Below are positions 26,601 through 34,809 of a DNA stretch of 64,000 nt, piece by piece; positions within the stretch are counted from its first letter, which is position 1, and each line of letters starts with the position of its first letter. The notes beneath the pieces were generated by a model. The model was not told the DNA's origin and did no database searches. It saw only the letters and a program-made list of their open reading frames with translations. The DNA lies in contig NZ_LVYD01000024.1 in the NCBI RefSeq assembly GCF_002077945.1, forward strand, positions 62,001-126,000, written 5' to 3'. Source of the DNA: Niastella vici. Lineage in GTDB: Bacteria > Bacteroidota > Bacteroidia > Chitinophagales > Chitinophagaceae. A program made the position numbers and the translations under genes.

Positions 26601-28940
26601 ATGATCATGAAATCAAAAATGATCTCCCTGCTTGTTGCGGGCCTGATTTGCTATGCAACAACCTTTTCACAACTAACGCAAACCATCAGGGGCACTGTAA
26701 CCGACCAGTTGCTGCAAACCCCGCTGGCAGGCGCCACGGTAAGTATAACCGGCACCAACAAAAAGGTGGTTGCCGATTCGCTGGGAAATTTCAGGATACC
26801 CAATGTGGCCGCCGGCACTTATAACCTCATGATCTCTCACATCAATTACACCGATGCGTTTGCCAGCAATATTGTTGTGAATACCGGCAAGGAAGTGGTG
26901 TTGACCATTGCCATGGAAACAAAGGTGAGAACCGAAAAAGCAGTAGAAGTAAGGGCCGGCAGCAAAAAGAATAAACCACTCAATGATATGAGCGTGGTGA
27001 GCGCCCGGGCCTTCACGGTTGAAGAAACACAAAAATATGCAGCGGCCGTTAATGATCCATTACGAATGGTTACGGGTTTTGCCGGCGTGGCCAGCGCCGA
27101 TGATGGCGGTAATGATATTGTGATAAGGGGAAATGCACCTACCGGTTTATTATGGCGCATGGAAGGGGTCGACATTCCCAACCCCAACCACTTTAGTGAA
27201 GCAGGCGGCAGCGGTGGCGGTATTTCCATTCTGAGCTCGCAATTGCTGGCAAACAGCGATTTCCTCACCGGCGCCTTTGCCGCCGAATATGGCAATGCCT
27301 TAAGCGGCGTATTTGATCTGAAACTGCGGAAGGGGAATAATGAAAAAAAGGAGTATGCGTTGCAGGCAGGCTTACTGGGTCTTAATGCTGCCGCAGAAGG
27401 GCCACTGTCTGCATCGCATAGGGGTTCCTGGCTGGTGAACTACCGGTACTCTACCTTATCACTATTAAACAGTATGGGATTGAAACTGGCAGAAGGCACA
27501 ACCAATTTTCAGGACCTGTCGTACAACGTTTATATACCAACTAAAAAGCATGGCATTTTTACGGTGTTTGGCTTTGGAGGATTAAGCTCCCAAAAACAGC
27601 ACATTGAAACAGATAGTTCTAAATGGGAAATGCAGGATGACCGGTACGCCGGCAAATTTATAGCGAACACTGGCGCTACCGGCATCACGCATACTATTCC
27701 CATTGATGACCAAACCACCATAAGATCGGCCCTGGCATTTTCTTACACCGCCAACTCATATAATGAACAATATGCAGAGAGCAGTAAGACGGTTGTTGAC
27801 AATTACAAAGACAACTACATAACCAAAAAGATCCTGGTCTCTTCTACCCTCAATCATAAGATCAATGCCAACAATGCATTCAGGGCAGGCGCCTATGTAA
27901 ATCTTATCTTTTTTAAATATTACAAGCTGTCGAAAGAGAACCCCAATGCGCCCCTGCTCGAAAACATCAATACCAGCGACAATACGCAAACCGTACAGGC
28001 CTTTATACAATGGCAATACAAACCTTACAATAACCTCACGTTTAATGTGGGCATGCATTACCTGGCCCTGTTGTATAACAATACCGGTTCGGCAGAACCC
28101 CGGGCTTCGGTTAAGTGGGACCCTGATAGCAAAAGCTCACTTGCCCTGGGTTATGGCCTGCACAGCCAGTTACAGGGCATGGGTGTATACTTTGCCAAAG
28201 ACGATCATAATTTATATCCCAACAAATACCTCGACCTTACGAAAGCGCATCACTTCGTGTTGTCATATAGCCGCCTGGTAGGCTACCGGTTGCGGGCCCG
28301 GGCCGAGATCTACTACCAGCAATTGTACAATGTGCCGGTAACAGTGAACAGCGAGAAAACTTTTTCAACCCTCAATATTTCAAACGAATTCATCACCGAC
28401 CCGCTTACCAATACCGGAAAAGGCAGGAACTATGGCATTGAATTAACGTTGGAGAAATACCTCGACAATTATTTTTATTACACGGTGAACGGCTCGTTGT
28501 ATCAATCGAAATATACCGCGGCCGATGGCGTGGAAAGGAATACCCGGTTCAACGGCAATTACCTGTTCAATTCAGTAGCCGGCAAAGAATTTCCGCTGGC
28601 AGGCCAACGCAGGGTATTGGGTATAAATATCAAAGTCATTTATGCCGGTGGTTACCGCACCACCCCCATTGACCTCGCTGCATCGCAACAGGGAGGCTAT
28701 ACCATCTATAAAGAAAAAGAAGCATACAGTTTACAGAACGCAGTTTACTTCCGCCCCGATTGCCGGTTCAGCATAAAATGGAACCGCACAAAATTAACCA
28801 GTACCCTCTCGCTCGACATACAAAATGTGATCAACCGGAAGAATATTTACAACCAGGAATATGACCTGCTGAAAAACACTACCGTTACCAATTATCAGAA
28901 CGGGATCATTCCTGTATTGAATTATAAAGTAGAATGGTAA
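26601..28940 (+). CDS. TonB-dependent receptor without STN domain
   Basis: A 779-residue outer-membrane transporter. Signal peptide (cut near TFSQ), then a carboxypeptidase-regulatory-like domain (about 28-108; IRGTVTDQLLQTPLAGATVSI), a plug (about 135-245; NDIVIRGNAPTGLLWRMEG, DFLTGAFAAEYGNALSGVFD) and a 22-strand-type barrel ending in LNYKVEW with a terminal aromatic residue. There is no STN domain between the signal peptide and the plug and no SusD partner gene follows. It would import a ligand using TonB energy; the identity is not readable. It is the fifth gene of the ECF/FecR operon, 44 bases after the solenoid paralogue. Confidence 0.92.
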   Translation: MIMKSKMISLLVAGLICYATTFSQLTQTIRGTVTDQLLQTPLAGATVSITGTNKKVVADSLGNFRIPNVAAGTYNLMISHINYTDAFASNIVVNTGKEVVLTIAMETKVRTEKAVEVRAGSKKNKPLNDMSVVSARAFTVEETQKYAAAVNDPLRMVTGFAGVASADDGGNDIVIRGNAPTGLLWRMEGVDIPNPNHFSEAGGSGGGISILSSQLLANSDFLTGAFAAEYGNALSGVFDLKLRKGNNEKKEYALQAGLLGLNAAAEGPLSASHRGSWLVNYRYSTLSLLNSMGLKLAEGTTNFQDLSYNVYIPTKKHGIFTVFGFGGLSSQKQHIETDSSKWEMQDDRYAGKFIANTGATGITHTIPIDDQTTIRSALAFSYTANSYNEQYAESSKTVVDNYKDNYITKKILVSSTLNHKINANNAFRAGAYVNLIFFKYYKLSKENPNAPLLENINTSDNTQTVQAFIQWQYKPYNNLTFNVGMHYLALLYNNTGSAEPRASVKWDPDSKSSLALGYGLHSQLQGMGVYFAKDDHNLYPNKYLDLTKAHHFVLSYSRLVGYRLRARAEIYYQQLYNVPVTVNSEKTFSTLNISNEFITDPLTNTGKGRNYGIELTLEKYLDNYFYYTVNGSLYQSKYTAADGVERNTRFNGNYLFNSVAGKEFPLAGQRRVLGINIKVIYAGGYRTTPIDLAASQQGGYTIYKEKEAYSLQNAVYFRPDCRFSIKWNRTKLTSTLSLDIQNVINRKNIYNQEYDLLKNTTVTNYQNGIIPVLNYKVEW

Positions 28941-28992
28941 TAACATGGCTACCCTGCACATAACACCATTAATCAATATTAAATTAACAACC

Positions 28993-29709
28993 ATGAAAAA
29001 TTTTCACCTGGCACTTTGTGTAATTTTATTATTCCTTATTTTTTCATCCTGCAGAAAGATCACAGGAAAAGGGCCCGTTGTAACAGAATCCCGGCAAACA
29101 GCTTCCTTCAACGGATTGGAATTAAAAATAGATGCAGACGTTTTCTTTACCCAGGATTCAGTTTATAAAGTAGAACTACAGGCGCAGGAAAATGTGCTTG
29201 ACGAAATAGAAACTACCGTTATCAATAACAACCTGCAGATCCGTTTTCGCCATTCCAATACGCGCATCCATAGTAATGATGGTATTTCAATATATGTGAG
29301 CGGCCCCGATGTACGGTCATTGACTGTAGATGGTTCGGGTTACCTGGAAGCAACCGCTCCCGTTACACCGGCTAATCTTGGTTTATATGTAAATGGTTCC
29401 GGCAACATCAGGGTTAATAACGCCACTACCACCCAGGTCGATGCTAACATCGATGGGTCGGGACATATAACTGTTAGCAGTGGCAACGCCAATACGGCAA
29501 ACGTGCGCATCAGCGGCAGCGGATTATTAGATGTTGCGGGAATAATGGTAAAAGATGCAGATGCCAGCATCAGCGGTTCGGGCAATATTAAAGTGTTTGC
29601 CACGCAAAACCTACACGCCAGCATTTCGGGCAGCGGAAGTATTATATATAAAGGTAATCCGGCTGTTACTACACATATTAACGGTTCGGGCACCGTAACA
29701 CATCAATAG
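28993..29709 (+). CDS. DUF2807 (head GIN domain) lipoprotein
   Basis: A 238-residue lipoprotein: signal sequence MKNFHLALCVILLFLIF with lipobox SSC (Cys about residue 20). The mature part is the GIN-domain beta-solenoid family (DUF2807): repeated motifs VDGSGYLEA, VNGSGNIRV, IDGSGHITV, ISGSGLLDV, ISGSGNIKV, ISGSGSIIY and INGSGTVTH. Each is a turn of about 20 residues with the G-S-G corner. Often called a putative autotransporter adhesin domain, though function is unproven. Last gene of the cassette; ATG 28993 places the signal peptide correctly, whereas the frame open from 28945 does not. Confidence 0.88.
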   Translation: MKNFHLALCVILLFLIFSSCRKITGKGPVVTESRQTASFNGLELKIDADVFFTQDSVYKVELQAQENVLDEIETTVINNNLQIRFRHSNTRIHSNDGISIYVSGPDVRSLTVDGSGYLEATAPVTPANLGLYVNGSGNIRVNNATTTQVDANIDGSGHITVSSGNANTANVRISGSGLLDVAGIMVKDADASISGSGNIKVFATQNLHASISGSGSIIYKGNPAVTTHINGSGTVTHQ

Positions 29710-29795
29710 TTTTCTCATTTACAAAATTTCACTGACATAAAACAAGCCATAACAATAAGATAATACAAACTTAATACAGGCAGGCTCGTCTCGTT

Positions 29796-29816
29796 AAAAA
29801 TCATGATTTTTATCAA
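29796..29816. promoter_or_regulatory. palindrome with FNR/CRP-like box
   Basis: A perfect 16-base palindrome AAAAATCATGATTTTT (29796-29811) overlaps ATGATTTTTATCAA (29803-29816), which has the TGAT-N4-ATCA symmetry of FNR/CRP-family sites. It is centred about 70 bases before the predicted transcription start of the gene at 29927, a position used by activators. Confidence 0.4.
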
Positions 29817-29865
29817 CAAGTCGCAAGTTTTTTCCACACACCGATTTTCCTATAATGAACAGGTA

Positions 29866-29873
29866 TACATTTG
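29866..29873 (+). promoter_or_regulatory. -7 box of the gene at 29927
   Basis: TACATTTG, a full match to TAnnTTTG, 54 bases before the ATG. No TTG lies at the usual spacing, which would fit an activator-dependent promoter. Confidence 0.4.
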
Positions 29874-29926
29874 GTGCTTTAAATGAGATTTCCCTAATAA
29901 TTTCTTAACCCACTAATTGCCGCATT

Positions 29927-30421
29927 ATGAAATGGGTGTATGTTAACCAGCCTTCTGCCTACATTAGAAAATATCAATTGACAGAAGGCGACGATGCTAA
30001 ACTGGTTATTAAGTATAACCTCGATCAACAATCCGTACGCCTCAGTAGTGAAGAAAACCACCGGCTCTTTTTTATTGACAAAACAGGTTTATGGCATAAC
30101 AAGACCATTTTAAAGAATGAATATGGTGTTGAAATTGGCCGCCTTGCAATCGATAAAGTGCATGGTACCGGCATTATTGAAATGGAAGGAAAGAAATATT
30201 ATTACACGCTCCAGAACAATACCCAACTGGTAGTGTTTGAACATTCCATTTCCATGCCCCTGGCAGTTTGTGATATGACGGCAGCGCCTTCTTTCAGTTC
30301 ACTGGCCGCTACCAAGTACACCAATGAAGAGTACGCCTGTTTTTTACTGGGCATTTGCTGGTACCTGTTCCCGATCACTGCAACCGAGCACCTTGAATAT
30401 GCTGCTGCCACAGTAGCGTAA
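29927..30421 (+). CDS. hypothetical protein, LURP-one/Tubby-like shape
   Basis: A 164-residue protein without a signal peptide. Residues about 15-115 are an all-beta run (KLVIKYNLDQQSVRLSSEEN, LFFIDKTGLWHNKTILKNEYGVEIGRL, GTGIIEMEGKKYYYTLQNN) that resembles the LURP-one/phospholipid-scramblase beta-barrel layout. The similarity is only in pattern. The C-terminus (YACFLLGICWYLFPI) is hydrophobic and could be a membrane segment. Neighbouring features are an FNR-like box upstream and a strong terminator downstream, so it is a monocistronic unit. Confidence 0.6.
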   Translation: MKWVYVNQPSAYIRKYQLTEGDDAKLVIKYNLDQQSVRLSSEENHRLFFIDKTGLWHNKTILKNEYGVEIGRLAIDKVHGTGIIEMEGKKYYYTLQNNTQLVVFEHSISMPLAVCDMTAAPSFSSLAATKYTNEEYACFLLGICWYLFPITATEHLEYAAATVA

Positions 30422-30451
30422 GGAATAAATTTTCGCCTCCTTTACATGATA

Positions 30452-30486
30452 AGAGGGTGTATCTTTTTTGATGCACCCTCTTTTTA
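30452..30486 (+). terminator. strong intrinsic terminator
   Basis: AGAGGGTGTATC (30452-30463) pairs with GATGCACCCTCT (30470-30481; one G-U pair), then TTTTTAATTT. It ends the 29927 gene. Confidence 0.9.
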
Positions 30487-30515
30487 ATTTGGGCTCTCCC
30501 ATAAATATCCGTCCC

Positions 30516-30706
30516 AGCCATCTCCCACTTTCGAAGCCAGGCCTCAGTTGACTCCAGCTTTCGCCGCATCGCCCACACCCCTCTGTCCCTAATCATTCCC
30601 TGGCCATCCGCCACCTTCCAAGCCAGGCCTCCGTTGATTCCAGCTTTCGCCGCATCGCCCACACCCCTCTGTCCCCAATCATTCCCTGGCCACCCTCCCC
30701 ACCCTA
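30516..30706. repeat. GC-rich 86-bp tandem repeat (two full copies plus a partial third)
   Basis: Copy 1 is 30516-30601, copy 2 is 30602-30687, and the start of a third follows to about 30706. The two full copies differ at only a few sites (for example CTCAGTTGACTCC versus CTCCGTTGATTCC). The plus strand is C-rich and the block is clearly GC-richer than its surroundings. The period is not a multiple of three, so the long minus-strand frame across it is not coding. Confidence 0.85.
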
Positions 30707-30773
30707 AACCTGCCATACCCAGTATCACCCATGCCCCATCCCTCAGGCTCTCTTTAAATATTTTCAGTAAATA

Positions 30774-30803
30774 TTGAAAGTTTGGAACATTCCATTATCT
30801 TTG
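30774..30803 (+). promoter_or_regulatory. promoter of the small membrane protein pair
   Basis: TTG at 30774-30776, a 19-base spacer and TATCTTTG at 30796-30803 (full consensus match), 37 bases before the ATG at 30841. Confidence 0.65.
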
Positions 30804-30840
30804 TGTCGTCAAGCGTAGTCAAAATAATAAACCCGATGTT

Positions 30841-31200
30841 ATGAACACGCTGTCATTCATCATTTATCTGCTCATTACCTGGTTTATAACAGTACATGTG
30901 GGATTGATCTTCTACCGGAACGGAAAGATCTATATCCAGAATCTGCTTCATGGCGATGAAAAATTCACCCTGTTTATAAACCGCCTGTTACTCGTTGGTT
31001 ATTATCTGTTGAACCTCGGTTATGTTACCATGACCATCCGGTTCGGAAAACCGCTATACAGCTGGGCAGAAGTAATAACCAGTATTTGTACCCGTACCGG
31101 TAAGATCATGTGCATACTGGCTGTGATACATTTTTGCAATATGGCTGCCCTGCTATTGATCAGCCATTATCATCAACAACACGCTACCAATAAAAATTAA
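30841..31200 (+). CDS. small membrane protein, paralogue A
   Basis: A 119-residue protein with three or four membrane helices (about 4-24, 49-68, 88-111). Shares with the next gene the layout helix, F-x-N-GK, (L/F)HGD or FHGK, N-(R/K)-L, GYYLLNLG or GFYLLNLG, and a late helix. No catalytic residues are evident. The two genes are four bases apart and share one promoter, so their products may work as a heteromer. Function unknown. Confidence 0.72.
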   Translation: MNTLSFIIYLLITWFITVHVGLIFYRNGKIYIQNLLHGDEKFTLFINRLLLVGYYLLNLGYVTMTIRFGKPLYSWAEVITSICTRTGKIMCILAVIHFCNMAALLLISHYHQQHATNKN

Positions 31201-31204
31201 GTAT

Positions 31205-31600
31205 ATGAAAACTTCCCTGAACTTCATTGCCTACCTTATTTACCTGCCCATTGTAATTGTATTGACCTGGTATGTGGCGCACATCCTTTTCAAGAACAGT
31301 AAAACTTTTATGGAAGACATCTTCCATGGCAAAACAGACATTGCGCATTCAACCAATAAATTATTTGAAACCGGTTTTTATTTGCTTAACCTGGGTTTCG
31401 CCCTGGTGATTATGGAAGTGACCAGCGAAATTTATGGTAACCGCGATATGCTCGAAATCTTAAGTACCAAGATCGGTGGGTTCAGTATATACCTTGGCAT
31501 TATGTTGTTCTTTAACCTGTACCTGTTCTTCCGGGGGAGAAGGATCTCAAAACAAAAAGCAAGGATGACAGAAATTCAATATCCTTCCCTGGGGAAATAG
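31205..31600 (+). CDS. small membrane protein, paralogue B
   Basis: A 131-residue partner of the preceding gene with the same topology; the shared core is FKNSKTFMEDIFHGKTD and LFETGFYLLNLGFALVIM. Its C-terminus is longer and basic (FRGRRISKQKARM), probably cytoplasmic. Start ATG four bases after the previous stop. Likely arisen by tandem duplication and divergence. Confidence 0.72.
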   Translation: MKTSLNFIAYLIYLPIVIVLTWYVAHILFKNSKTFMEDIFHGKTDIAHSTNKLFETGFYLLNLGFALVIMEVTSEIYGNRDMLEILSTKIGGFSIYLGIMLFFNLYLFFRGRRISKQKARMTEIQYPSLGK

Positions 31601-31618
31601 TACAGGTAAGACCTCATA

Positions 31619-31656
31619 ATAAAAAGCCCCCTTTCAGCCAGTTGGCGGAGGGGGCT
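31619..31656 (-). terminator. terminator of the pectate lyase gene
   Basis: AGCCCCCT (31625-31632) pairs with AGGGGGCT (31649-31656), with inner GCC/GGC pairing. On the minus strand a T-rich run follows, just past the stop at 31678. It may also stop plus-strand transcription from 31600. Confidence 0.8.
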
Positions 31657-31677
31657 CTTGCATTTGCCGGCCTATAG

Positions 31678-34122
31678 TTATCGTACAAACATATTTTGCA
31701 GTACTGTTCGCTTTTCGCCGTTATTGATAATGATGAAATAAAGTCCCTTCTGTAAACCAGTATAATCTACAGGCAACGTATAATTGCCAGGTGCAAATAT
31801 TTTGCTTGTTATGGTCTTCACCCAACGGCCATCGGCAGTATACAGGTTCACCAACACTTTCTGCCAACCCGTAACCCCGAAACGCAAATTCGAAATGCCG
31901 GTTGTTGGGTTCGGTATTATCATTGGCGCACTCTCCAGTGCGTTAGTGCCGGTAACAGGTGTTTCTGTCGCCATTCTGCTACCCGTAGCCGCACTGCATA
32001 ATGCCTCGGTTGGGTTGTTGCCATTTATTTCTATCCAGTCGATATTGGCAAATTCAGAAGACACCGTGGTTTCCAGCCTGATCTTATTGGCGCCTGCTAC
32101 CAAAGTAACCGGCACCCAGTCGGTAGTGGTCCAGGTGCTCCAGGTAGCCGTTTTCGGGAAGGAAACACTGGCATATACCTCAGCGCCGTTTACCAGCACC
32201 CGCGCGGTAGTAGCGCTTTGCGAACCGGCATTGGCATAACGCCAGCGGATATTATAGGTTCCGGCAGCACCAGCGCTTACAGCCCAGGTAATGCCCTGCC
32301 CGCTCGAATTGCTCAGGTTAATATAATAGCCGCCATCTGCACCCGTATACGTGTTTTGCCGGGAACCGTTTGCGCCGCAATAGCCCGTACCCGTGCCTGA
32401 TTTATCGTCAATGCGCAAGGTAGTTCCACCAGTGCTGGTGGCAGTAAAGTTGGCCGTAACACTGGTATTGGCATTCATGGTAACAGTGGTTGATGTACCT
32501 GTACCACTGGCGCCGCCGCTCCAGCTGCTGAAGGTATAACCACTGGCTGGTGTTGCGGTTAAGGTAACCACGGTGCCCGCTGTATAAGTGGTAGCATCAG
32601 GACTGCGGGTAATAGTACCGCCACCGGTTGGGCTAACAGTTGTGGTTAACGTATAAGTTGTACCTGTGCTGGTAGTGAAATTGGCAGTAACCGTTTTATT
32701 ACTACTCATGGTAACAGTAACAGAAGTTGATGTGCCACTGGCATCGCCGCTCCAGCCGGTAAAGGTATAACCACTGCTGGCAGCAGCAGTAAGTGTAACT
32801 ACAGTACCTGATGTATAGGTTGTTGCATTGGGACTTCGGGTAACGCTTCCGGCGCCAGACGGATAAACGTTGGTGGTCAGCGAATACGTGGTAGCGGTTC
32901 CACCCGATTCAATAGCGCCCAGGTCGGGCGCATTGCCATTATAGGTGATACCGGTGGTGGTAACACCGCCATCGATGAGGTCACTGCCCGAAGCCAGATT
33001 CAGGAACCCGCCTGAAGTAGGACTGGCATTGGCGCCTGGTGTTAATGAAACAAAGTCGGCTGCGGTTACGGTAAAGGAACCACTGGCGCCCTGGAATGCA
33101 TTGGGCGCTGTTGCCGTACCAACAATGCGGTCGTTTGAACCGGCCAAATAAGACAGGTTATTTTTAAACACATGGGTACCCGCGTCGAAACTGAAATTCC
33201 GTTCTGCATTATTATAAGAAGTATTATTAGTTACTTCAATGCTGCCCGGGTTGCTGTTATAAGTAAACCCATGATGGCCATTGTTGAAAGCCACGCATCT
33301 TCTTACTATATGGTTCACCGCAATGTCTTCACCCCCCAGTTTAAACCCGTTCTTGTCGCCACTGCCCGATGTAGAGCCATCGGTCAATATTCCATTGTCG
33401 TGTGAAATACAGCCTTCCAGGGTTATGGGCCCTATTGGGCCCGTATCAGTTTTCGTATACAGGTCCCAGCCATCATCTATGTTATGATGCGAAACGCAAT
33501 TACGGAAAACATTACCGGTACCGCAGGTAAGCTTGGCCGCAAAACCATCGGCATTTTCATTACCCGCGTCCTTGTTATCATAGGCTTCGCAACTCAAAAT
33601 AAGGTTATTGCTGGGCCACTGGCTAATGGTAGTATAAGCAGTGTTATACCGGCTAAGCTGCAAACCGGTATCCGCATTCTTTCTGAAAATACAGCTTTCA
33701 ATGGTATTGTTATCACCCGACAACAGCATACCATTATCACCGGCGCTTTCAATGATCAACCCTTTTAAATGCCAGTAACTACCATCGAGCACAACACCAC
33801 GGTTTGAAGAGGAAACAGCCATTGAGGCAAAACTTAAAATAGGTACTTCACTACCATAGGCAAACAAATTTTTTGGTGCGGCTGCAGTGCCGCTGTTTGA
33901 TTCTGCAATAACAACTGTAGCAGTTAAACTGTAAGTACCACCCCGCATATAAATAGTGCTTCCGGCGGTTATTGTGGCCAGCGCATTTGCTAACGTAGTA
34001 GGCGCCGAAATAGAAGTACCGGAATTGGAAGCGCTTCCGGATGGTGAAACGTACAGGTCCTGGGCATATGTGCCCACATAAACAGTAAATAAGGCAAGTA
34101 AAGACAATAGCATTTTTTTCAT
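31678..34122 (-). CDS. T9SS-exported PL9-type pectate lyase with carbohydrate-binding module
   Basis: An 814-residue multidomain secreted enzyme. Signal peptide ends near GTYAQ. Residues about 21-405 are a right-handed parallel beta-helix of the polysaccharide lyase family 9 type: LYVSPSGSASNSGTSISAPT, IYMRGGTYSL, then NADGFAAKL, NIDDGWDLYTK and GDKNGFKLGG, which carry the Asp cluster and Lys used for calcium binding and catalysis. Two divergent InlB B-type repeats follow (about 412-563; GYTFTGWSGDASG, GYTFSSWSGGASG). A CBM35/CBM6-like beta-sandwich (about 570-705) and a T9SS sorting domain (about 735-814; PNPTTGISNLRFG) complete it. It should cleave pectin-type polymers outside the cell. Confidence 0.85.
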   Translation of the reverse strand: MKKMLLSLLALFTVYVGTYAQDLYVSPSGSASNSGTSISAPTTLANALATITAGSTIYMRGGTYSLTATVVIAESNSGTAAAPKNLFAYGSEVPILSFASMAVSSSNRGVVLDGSYWHLKGLIIESAGDNGMLLSGDNNTIESCIFRKNADTGLQLSRYNTAYTTISQWPSNNLILSCEAYDNKDAGNENADGFAAKLTCGTGNVFRNCVSHHNIDDGWDLYTKTDTGPIGPITLEGCISHDNGILTDGSTSGSGDKNGFKLGGEDIAVNHIVRRCVAFNNGHHGFTYNSNPGSIEVTNNTSYNNAERNFSFDAGTHVFKNNLSYLAGSNDRIVGTATAPNAFQGASGSFTVTAADFVSLTPGANASPTSGGFLNLASGSDLIDGGVTTTGITYNGNAPDLGAIESGGTATTYSLTTNVYPSGAGSVTRSPNATTYTSGTVVTLTAAASSGYTFTGWSGDASGTSTSVTVTMSSNKTVTANFTTSTGTTYTLTTTVSPTGGGTITRSPDATTYTAGTVVTLTATPASGYTFSSWSGGASGTGTSTTVTMNANTSVTANFTATSTGGTTLRIDDKSGTGTGYCGANGSRQNTYTGADGGYYINLSNSSGQGITWAVSAGAAGTYNIRWRYANAGSQSATTARVLVNGAEVYASVSFPKTATWSTWTTTDWVPVTLVAGANKIRLETTVSSEFANIDWIEINGNNPTEALCSAATGSRMATETPVTGTNALESAPMIIPNPTTGISNLRFGVTGWQKVLVNLYTADGRWVKTITSKIFAPGNYTLPVDYTGLQKGLYFIIINNGEKRTVLQNMFVR

Positions 34123-34596
34123 ATAACAAGCTTTAATTAAAAAATAAAAGACGTTCGTTCAGGCAAAAGAGGGCTCGCATAGTTCTTTTCAAAAACTACG
34201 TACGATTGGCTACACATTTAACAGTGGAATAAACAAAGGAGCTACCTAGCTTATGACATGCCTATTACAGGGGAGTGGTTCTAAAAAAATAATAAGCAGG
34301 CAATCGCTATTAGCCATAACGGCATCAGGTAAACGGGGTCGGATGAAAATCGAATCTGGGTAATTGTGGAAATATCTGGGGGATGGGTATATAACTAATG
34401 GAAAGTTAAAAAGAAGTGAATTATAACGAATGTGCGGGTACACATTTTTTTACGCAAACGTTCCCGGAATTGTTCTCCCTACAGTTATCTATCGTGGAAC
34501 AGTAACCGTGAAACAAGAGTTTATAATTTAAAGTTTATAGATTACAATTCGCAGTTCGGGATTTTGGCTGGCAGTTTCCGGCCTGCAACCGGCGGC
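34123..34596. other. AT-rich intergenic region
   Basis: Upstream of the pectate lyase gene. No gene or clear promoter was recognised. It includes the word-repeat stretch AGTTTATAATTTAAAGTTTAT near 34,510, similar in style to the other intergenic word repeats. Confidence 0.4.
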
Positions 34597-34622
34597 TCCG
34601 CCTACGCCAGGGCTTCGGCGGA
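34597..34622. repeat. REP-like GC-rich palindrome
   Basis: TCCGCC (34597-34602) pairs with GGCGGA (34617-34622) around TACGCCAGGGCTTC. Surrounded by AT-rich DNA. From general knowledge, elements of this form are dispersed in intergenic regions of several Bacteroidota genomes. Confidence 0.6.
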
Positions 34623-34809
34623 CCTTTAAAACTTCTTTATGTTAATATGAATGCTTTCTATTATACTGACAATGAGCGCCTCCCGCAAGAGGAACGGCAG
34701 CCTTTAACAATTAAGGATTTTATGGCACGCTTTTTCAACTACTATCTGTGTGAAATGATTCCCGATAAATCGGGACAGGTACTGATTGAAAAACCTAAAA
34801 ATGTAGATT

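Noticed and set aside
30375-30728. 117-residue minus-strand frame across the GC-rich repeat
   Set aside because: The 86-bp period shifts frame between copies, the frame overlaps a real gene and a strong terminator, and the peptide has no family look. It is an effect of the GC-rich repeat having few stop codons.
31784-32239. Long plus-strand frames opposite the pectate lyase gene
   Set aside because: They lie entirely inside a strongly supported gene on the other strand and mirror its Thr/Ser/Gly repeats.
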